From: Ideonella oryzae
GTDB lineage: Bacteria > Pseudomonadota > Gammaproteobacteria > Burkholderiales > Burkholderiaceae_C
Reading direction: 5' to 3'
Length of the DNA: 64,000 nucleotides
NCBI RefSeq assembly: GCF_024055665.1
Contig: NZ_JAMXMC010000007.1
Span: forward strand, 1 to 64,000
Position 1 is the first letter of the stretch, and every line of letters begins with the position of its first letter. The translations under genes and the position numbers were made by a program. Below, in pieces: positions 59,061-64,000 of this stretch. Below the pieces are notes generated by a model. That model was not told the origin of the DNA. It did not search any database and saw only the letters and a program-made list of their open reading frames with translations.

Positions 59061-59276
59061 TCACAGGGTGGCCAGTTGCTGGACTTCGTTGCCGAGAATG
59101 CGCTCCCACTTGGTGAAGAACGCGTGGAGCTCGGCCGCCTTGGTCGGCACGGGATCAGGGCTGCGCTCCAGGCGCTTGATGAGCAGCTGGGTGCCCAGGT
59201 GCTGGGTCTTGAGCTTCTGCAGTCCGCCGCTGGCGAGGCGCTGCCAGCAGGGATGGTTGGCGGCAGGAAGGGTCAT
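59061..59276 (-). CDS. Small protein encoded with the DUF6976-like gene
   Basis: The 71-residue protein is basic and mostly helical (LQKLKTQHLGTQLLIKRLER, AAELHAFFTKWERIL). The ATG at 59276 follows GGAGA at a good distance. Its stop is 8 bp before the DUF6976-like gene, so the two are probably one transcript, and the small protein may be a partner. No family is recognised. Confidence 0.5.
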   Translation of the reverse strand: MTLPAANHPCWQRLASGGLQKLKTQHLGTQLLIKRLERSPDPVPTKAAELHAFFTKWERILGNEVQQLATL

Positions 59277-59441
59277 GGGGCTTGTCTCCGGTCGGGTCTG
59301 TGCCGCCGGTCTCCAGCAGCACACGGCCCCGCTATCGACCTCGCCTCCCGGCGATGAAGAAGCCAAACCTTCATTGACAATCAGATTTAACTGACACGCC
59401 AAAAACTGCACACCCGGCCTGCCGGCGGAGTGCCTGAGGAC

Positions 59442-61328
59442 TCAGCCCGGCTGTGCCTCCAGCACCCGCAGGATCTGGCGGCCATAGGCCTCGAGCTTCT
59501 TGGCGCCCACGCCGCTGACCTGGCCGAGCTCGGCCAGGGAGCTGGGGGCCTGCTCGGCCATCTGGCGCAGCGTGGCGTCGGTGAAGACGATGTAGGCCGG
59601 CAGGTTGTGTTCGCGCGCCACCTCGGCCCGCCATGCCTTGAGCGCCGTGAAGCGGGCCTGGCCCTCGGCGTCCAGCGTGGCCAGCACCGGCGCGGCGGTG
59701 CTGCGGCTGCTGCCGGTGCCGCTGCGCGAACGGCGGCCGCGCGGCGTCGGTGCCTTGGGCTCGCGCAGCTCGATCTTTACCTCGCCGCGCAGCACGGCGC
59801 GGGCGCTCTCGCCCAACGCCAGGGTGTTGTACTCGCCCTCACTGAGCACATGGCCCAGGGCGATCAGCTGGCGGATCACGCCGCGCCACTGGGCCTCGCT
59901 AAGGTCGCGCCCGATGCCCCAGGTGGAGAGCTGCTCGTGGCCGCGCTGGCGGGTCTTCTCGGTGGACTGGCCGCGTAGCACGTCGATCAGGTGGCCCGAG
60001 CCGAAGCCGAAACCCGAGTGCTGGTGGCAGCGGTAGATGCAGGACAGGGACATGCGCGCCGCCTCGGTGGCGTCCCAGCGGGCGGGCGGCTCCAGGCAGT
60101 TGTCGCAGTTCATGCAGCGCCAGCCCTCGGGGCGCTCCTCGCTGAAGTACTGCAGCAGGCGCACGCGCCGGCAGTCCAGGCTTTCGCACAGGGCCAGCAG
60201 GGCGTCGAGCTTGCCGCGCTGCAGGCGCTTGAACTCGTCCTCGGCCGTGCTCTCGTCGATCATGCGGCGCTGGTTGACCACGTCGGCCAGGCCGTAGGCC
60301 ATCCAGGCCTGGGCCGGCTCGCCGTCGCGCCCGGCGCGACCGGTCTCCTGGTAGTAGCCCTCGATGTTCTTGGGCAGGTCCAGGTGGGCCACGAAGCGCA
60401 CATCGGGCTTGTCGATGCCCATGCCGAAGGCCACGGTGGCCACCATCACCAGCGCATCTTCGCGCAGGAAGCGATCCTGGTGGCGGCGGCGCACCTCGGC
60501 GTCCAGCCCGGCGTGGTAGGGCAGCGCGGCAATGCCCTGGTCCTGCAGCCACTCGGCCGTCTCCTCCACCTTGCGCCGGCTCTGGCAGTAGACGATGCCG
60601 GCCTCGCCGGCGTGCTCGTCCTGCAGCCAGCGCAGCAGCTGGGCCCGCGCGTTGTCCTTCTCGACGATGGTGTAGCGGATGTTGGGCCGGTCGAAGCTGC
60701 TGATGAAGGTCTGCGCGCTGTGCAGCGCCAGGCGCTCGACGATGTCGGCCCGGGTGTGCTCGTCGGCGGTGGCCGTCAGGGCAATGCGCGGCACGCCGGG
60801 GTAGCGCTCGGCCAGCAGGCCCAGCTGCAGGTATTCCTCGCGGAAGTCGTGGCCCCACTGGCTCACGCAGTGCGCCTCGTCGATGGCGAAGAGGCTGAGC
60901 TTGCCGCGCTCCTGCAGCGAGTCGAGCATGGCCAGGAAGCGCGGGTGGGTGATGCGCTCGGGCGCGGCATAGAGCGTCACCAGCCGGCCCGAGAGCAGCT
61001 CACGCTCGACGTGCTGCACGCCCTCCAGGTCCAGCGAGGAGTTCAGAAAGGCCGCGTGCACGCCGGCCTCTTCCAGCGCACCGACCTGGTCCTGCATCAG
61101 CGCGATCAGCGGGCTGACCACCACGGCCACGCCCAGGCCGGCGCGGTGGCGGGCAATGGCGGGAATCTGGTAGCACAGGCTCTTGCCACCGCCGGTGGGC
61201 ATCAGCACGAGCGCATCGCCGCCGTCGATCACCTGCTGCACGATGGCGGCCTGGTGGCCGCGGAAGGCGGTGTAGCCGAAGACTTCCTGCAGGATGTCGA
61301 GGGGAGCGGTCGAGAGCGGGGCGGGCAT
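59442..61328 (-). CDS. recQ: ATP-dependent DNA helicase RecQ
   Basis: The 628-residue superfamily 2 helicase unwinds DNA 3'-5' in recombination and fork repair. Walker A (MPTGGGKS, Lys49), the DEAH box ([17 protein letters not shown]), the RQC zinc cysteines ([11 protein letters not shown]) and a C-terminal HRDC domain (~545-628) are present. A Ser/Arg/Thr-rich linker joins RQC to HRDC. It diverges from a cupin gene. Confidence 0.97.
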   Translation of the reverse strand: MPAPLSTAPLDILQEVFGYTAFRGHQAAIVQQVIDGGDALVLMPTGGGKSLCYQIPAIARHRAGLGVAVVVSPLIALMQDQVGALEEAGVHAAFLNSSLDLEGVQHVERELLSGRLVTLYAAPERITHPRFLAMLDSLQERGKLSLFAIDEAHCVSQWGHDFREEYLQLGLLAERYPGVPRIALTATADEHTRADIVERLALHSAQTFISSFDRPNIRYTIVEKDNARAQLLRWLQDEHAGEAGIVYCQSRRKVEETAEWLQDQGIAALPYHAGLDAEVRRRHQDRFLREDALVMVATVAFGMGIDKPDVRFVAHLDLPKNIEGYYQETGRAGRDGEPAQAWMAYGLADVVNQRRMIDESTAEDEFKRLQRGKLDALLALCESLDCRRVRLLQYFSEERPEGWRCMNCDNCLEPPARWDATEAARMSLSCIYRCHQHSGFGFGSGHLIDVLRGQSTEKTRQRGHEQLSTWGIGRDLSEAQWRGVIRQLIALGHVLSEGEYNTLALGESARAVLRGEVKIELREPKAPTPRGRRSRSGTGSSRSTAAPVLATLDAEGQARFTALKAWRAEVAREHNLPAYIVFTDATLRQMAEQAPSSLAELGQVSGVGAKKLEAYGRQILRVLEAQPG

Positions 61329-61408
61329 CGCCCGTCATGGTACCTGCTGCGCCCTGCCCGACGGCGGATGATCAGACTATGCTGGCCGAACCCTCACCTG
61401 GAGACGCC

Positions 61409-61903
61409 ATGGATGCCACCACCCTGCGCCAGCAACTGATCCGCTCCATCGACGACGCGTTGGCTGGCCCCGCCGCCCAGACCTTCTCACGCCCGCCGCT
61501 GTATCAATCGCACTTCGCCGGTCTGTCCGACGGCACGGCCGCGCTGCAGCTGGGCTGCGGCGTGGACGTGGTGCCCCCCGGCGCGCAGAGCTGCCCCTAC
61601 CACCTGCACCACGCCCAGGAGGAGATGTTCGTGATCCTGGAGGGCAGCGGCACGCTGCGGGTGGCCGGCGAGCGGCTGCCGGTGAAGGCCGGCGACGTCA
61701 TCTTCATCCCGGCCGGGCCCGAGTACCCGCACCACCTGATCAACAGCTCGGACGCGCCGTTGAAGTACCTGTCGATCAGCACCAAGCAGCGGCCCGAGCT
61801 GTGCGAGTACCCCGACTCCGGCAAGGCGATGGCCTGGGCGCCGGGGGTAAAGGTAGTGCAGCGCCCGGCCGACGCGCTGGATTACTGGGACGGCGAGCCC
61901 TGA
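61409..61903 (+). CDS. Cupin-domain protein
   Basis: The 164-residue protein has a single cupin barrel with metal-ligand motifs YHLHHAQEEMFVILEG and PAGPEYPHHLIN, giving three or more His and one Glu. Single-domain cupins serve as isomerases, dioxygenases or sugar-binding proteins, and the substrate cannot be told. ATG 61409 follows GGAG; ATG 61379 in frame is an alternative. Its 3' end overlaps the convergent lipoprotein gene by 22 bp. Confidence 0.85.
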   Translation: MDATTLRQQLIRSIDDALAGPAAQTFSRPPLYQSHFAGLSDGTAALQLGCGVDVVPPGAQSCPYHLHHAQEEMFVILEGSGTLRVAGERLPVKAGDVIFIPAGPEYPHHLINSSDAPLKYLSISTKQRPELCEYPDSGKAMAWAPGVKVVQRPADALDYWDGEP

Positions 61904-62298
61904 CGGACCGGCGCCCCGCCTCCGACGATGCACTGGCCGATGGCGAAGTCGCAGTGGGCGCCCGGGTCGGCCAGCACCTGGCAGGTGGACATGCGGCCGG
62001 ACGCCGCGTTGCGGGCCTTTTCCTGCTCGGTCACCTGGGCGGCCAGCGCCTTCAGTTCTTCCTCCCGGTTGACCAGGGTGGACCAGACCAGGTAGCGCGA
62101 GGGCCCGCCGCAGGCCCGCGCGCCCACCGGCAGCGTGCGGCAGTGCATGTCGGCACTGCAGCGCGGCGCGCTGGTCAGCTCCTGCAGCTGCAGCAGCGGC
62201 GGCTCGGGGGCGGCGCTGCTGCAGCCGGCCAGGACGGCGACGCCCAGCGCGGCGGACAGGCGGAGCAGGGACAGGCGGGCGTGCAGACGAGCGAGCAT
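61882..62298 (-). CDS. Small lipoprotein of unknown function
   Basis: The 138-residue protein has an N-terminal signal with a lipobox (VLAGC, Cys at ~26), so it should be lipid-anchored in the envelope. The mature part has six further Cys (CSAD, CRTL, CGGP, CQVL, CDFA, CIVG) that could form three disulfides. It overlaps the convergent cupin gene by 22 bp. No family is recognised. Confidence 0.65.
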   Translation of the reverse strand: MLARLHARLSLLRLSAALGVAVLAGCSSAAPEPPLLQLQELTSAPRCSADMHCRTLPVGARACGGPSRYLVWSTLVNREEELKALAAQVTEQEKARNAASGRMSTCQVLADPGAHCDFAIGQCIVGGGAPVRQGSPSQ

Positions 62299-62442
62299 GG
62301 CGGTGCGGGCGGATGGCCGTTCTGGGAAAGGTCGGAACGCGACGGCCACCGACATCGTCAACAGTGACGGTGGTCTCTGCGCCCGACTGTAGCCGGGCTT
62401 GTCGCCGACCGTGTGTCCGGCGTGTTCGACCCGCCCGGCCCA

Positions 62443-63540
62443 TCAGCCGCCCAGCAGCTCGGCGCCCCGCACCAGCAAGGCCCCCCCGACCACCAGCCAG
62501 GCCCACAGCAGCGTGCCCAGGGCCAGGGGCCGCAGCCCGGCGGCCCGCACACCCGCCCAGCGGGTGTTCAACCCCAGGGCGGTCATGGCCATGGCCAGCA
62601 TGACCGTGCCGGCCTGGCTGGCCGCGGCCTCCAGCGGCGCGGGCAGCCAGCCGGTGGAATGCAGACCCACCATGGCCAGGAAGCCCCAGGCGAACCAGGG
62701 GGTGTGGCGGCCGCGCCGGACGGTGGCCTCGGTCCCTTCGCCCGGCTGGCGCACCAGACGGGACGAAGCCAGCAGCAGCAGGAAGGGCGCCAGCAGCATC
62801 ACCCGCACCATCTTCTCGATCACCGCCACGCCGGCCACGTCCGTCCCCATGGACCGGCCGGCGGCCACCACCTGCGCCACCTCGTGCACCGTGGCGCCCA
62901 GGTACAGGCCCAGGCCGGTGCCGCCCTGGGGCAGGGCCGCCCAGTGCGCCGCCGCCTCGCCCAGCCACGGATAGAGGAAGACCGAGAAGGTGCCGAACAG
63001 CACCACGGTGCTGACCGCCACCGTGGCCTCGCCGTTGCGGGCCCGCACCACCGGCTCGGTGGCGATGACCGCCGCCGCCCCGCAGATGGCGCTGCCCGCG
63101 CCGATCAGCAGGGACGTGGGCCGGTCCAGACCCAGCCAGCGCGGCCCCGCCCAGGCCGCCAAGGCGAAGGTGGAGGTCAGCATGACCGCCGCCAGCAGCA
63201 CGCCGGTCAGGCCCACATGGGCCAGGTCCCGCACCGTCAGGCCCAGGCCGAACAGCATCACCCCGGCGCGCAGCAGGCGCTGGCGCGACAGGGCCGCGCC
63301 ATGTTCGGCCGGGCCCAGCCAGCGCTGCGGCAAGCCATTGCCCGCGACGATGCCCAGCAGCAGGGCCAGGGTCAGCGTGCCGATGCCGTGGTGGTCGAAC
63401 ACCGGCCAGTGGCCCAGGGCCTGGGCCGCCAGGGCCAGCAAGGCACACAGGGCCAGGCCGCCGACATGGCGGCCCAGCCAGCGTCGGCCGTGGTGCAGGC
63501 GCCCGGGCGCCAGCGGCAGGGTGGAGGAAGGGGAAGACAT
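62443..63540 (-). CDS. YeiH-family putative sulfate/sulfite exporter
   Basis: The 365-residue protein has about ten membrane helices and the family patches HHGIGTLTLALLLGIVAGN, GVMLFGLGLTV, GAGSAICGAAAVIA and GMDTDVAGVA-like segments. The family (PF03601) is linked in other bacteria to export of sulfite or organosulfonate products. A LysR regulator is divergently encoded, as with yeiE-yeiH in E. coli. Confidence 0.88.
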   Translation of the reverse strand: MSSPSSTLPLAPGRLHHGRRWLGRHVGGLALCALLALAAQALGHWPVFDHHGIGTLTLALLLGIVAGNGLPQRWLGPAEHGAALSRQRLLRAGVMLFGLGLTVRDLAHVGLTGVLLAAVMLTSTFALAAWAGPRWLGLDRPTSLLIGAGSAICGAAAVIATEPVVRARNGEATVAVSTVVLFGTFSVFLYPWLGEAAAHWAALPQGGTGLGLYLGATVHEVAQVVAAGRSMGTDVAGVAVIEKMVRVMLLAPFLLLLASSRLVRQPGEGTEATVRRGRHTPWFAWGFLAMVGLHSTGWLPAPLEAAASQAGTVMLAMAMTALGLNTRWAGVRAAGLRPLALGTLLWAWLVVGGALLVRGAELLGG

Positions 63541-63650
63541 GGCGATCTCCGGTTCGGTACAGCGATGCGCCAGTGTTCCGGGGCCGAATCAACCCGTCCA
63601 ACAGATAGTTTCAGTCATATCAATCGATCCAATCGTTATAAAGTGCCGCC
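63541..63650. promoter_or_regulatory. Divergent promoter region between the YeiH-type and LysR genes
   Basis: The 110-bp gap has an AT-rich stretch (GATAGTTTCAGTCATATCAATCG, ~63604-63626) that contrasts with the GC-rich surroundings and probably holds both promoters and the LysR operator. TATAAAG at ~63638 could serve as the -10 for the LysR gene. Confidence 0.4.
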
Positions 63651-64000
63651 ATGGACGTGTTGCACCTCACCCTGCGCCAGCTGCAGATCTTCGTGGCCGT
63701 GGCCCGCAGCGGCAGCACCACCGCGGCGGCCGAGGCCATCGCGCTGTCGCAGTCGGCCACCAGCGCTGCGCTGCAGGAGCTCGAGCGCCTGCTGTCGCTG
63801 CGCCTGTTCGACCGGGTGGGCAAGCGCCTGCTGCTCAACGACAACGGCCGCGCCCTGCTGCCCCGGGCCGAGGCCCTGCTGGCCGGGGCCGGTGACATCG
63901 AACGCCTGGCCCAGGACAGCGACGCCCAGCGCGCCGCGCTGCGCATTGGCGCCAGCCTGACGGTGGCCGACCACGGCGTGCCGGCGGTGCTGGCCGCCTT
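63651..64000 (+). CDS. LysR-family transcriptional regulator (partial, cut by the window end)
   Basis: The visible 116 residues hold the N-terminal winged helix-turn-helix of LysR proteins (LTLRQLQIFVAVARSGSTTA, AIALSQSATSAALQELERLL, LFDRVGKRLLL), the linker helix and the start of the effector domain. It diverges from the YeiH-type exporter gene and by analogy with YeiE should regulate it in response to a sulfur compound. The gene continues beyond 64000. Confidence 0.9.
   Translation, partial: MDVLHLTLRQLQIFVAVARSGSTTAAAEAIALSQSATSAALQELERLLSLRLFDRVGKRLLLNDNGRALLPRAEALLAGAGDIERLAQDSDAQRAALRIGASLTVADHGVPAVLAA

Overview
The window is high-GC chromosomal DNA from a betaproteobacterium of the order Burkholderiales. 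The gatCAB/mreBCD-mrdA-rodA arrangement, the DUF4124 protein, the PHA synthase and the general protein character fit the Rubrivivax/Ideonella/Leptothrix/Roseateles group, but the genus cannot be fixed from sequence reading alone. No rRNA, tRNA or CRISPR array was seen.

Left end (1-5233): an accessory island sits in the 3' end of the exonuclease III gene xthA. A second, slightly diverged copy of the last ~120 bp of xthA lies at 297-419, still followed by a rho-independent terminator. Between this copy and the intact xthA are four minus-strand genes of lower GC: a ribbon-helix-helix protein, two DNA methyltransferases and a PLD-fold (HKD) nuclease. Together they look like a BfiI/NgoFVII-type restriction-modification system. 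No integrase is visible.

Core region (5234-25640): xthA and pyrE are divergent with only 13 bp between their start codons. Next come two small exported proteins, gatCAB (minus strand), the cell-shape operon mreBCD-mrdA-rodA ending in a strong terminator, a secreted protein of unknown function, an OmpR/TctE-type two-component pair, recA (LexA box) with recX behind an intergenic hairpin, and sucCD with a terminator.

Metal and signalling region (24891-32059): two TerC-family membrane proteins flank a yybP-ykoY (Mn2+) riboswitch that precedes the second. A compact set follows: Ser/Thr kinase, PP2C phosphatase, double-FHA protein, CHASE2 adenylate/guanylate cyclase and a metallo-beta-lactamase-fold cyclic-nucleotide phosphodiesterase. 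It joins protein phosphorylation to cyclic-nucleotide turnover.

Pilus region (32060-36111): pilA has a sigma54-type promoter and its own terminator. Two O-antigen-ligase/PglL-type membrane proteins follow, suggesting pilin O-glycosylation.

Then come moaC, a BepA-like M48 protease, a YvlD-type membrane protein, a histone-H1-tail/SWIB fusion, a TPR-like protein and uvrA.

Low-oxygen/overflow cluster (43762-57468): a Crp/Fnr regulator; a stand-alone PPDK-like protein with a PhoU-like partner; and, divergent across an FNR-type box, an enoyl-ACP reductase, a MaoC-Pta fusion, acetate kinase, a patatin, a PHA synthase and an MgtA-type ATPase. The logic appears to be fermentative acetyl-CoA, acetate and polyhydroxyalkanoate handling under low oxygen.

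Right end (57577-64000): small conserved proteins of unknown function, recQ, a cupin, a lipoprotein, a YeiH-family transporter and a divergent LysR regulator cut by the window end.
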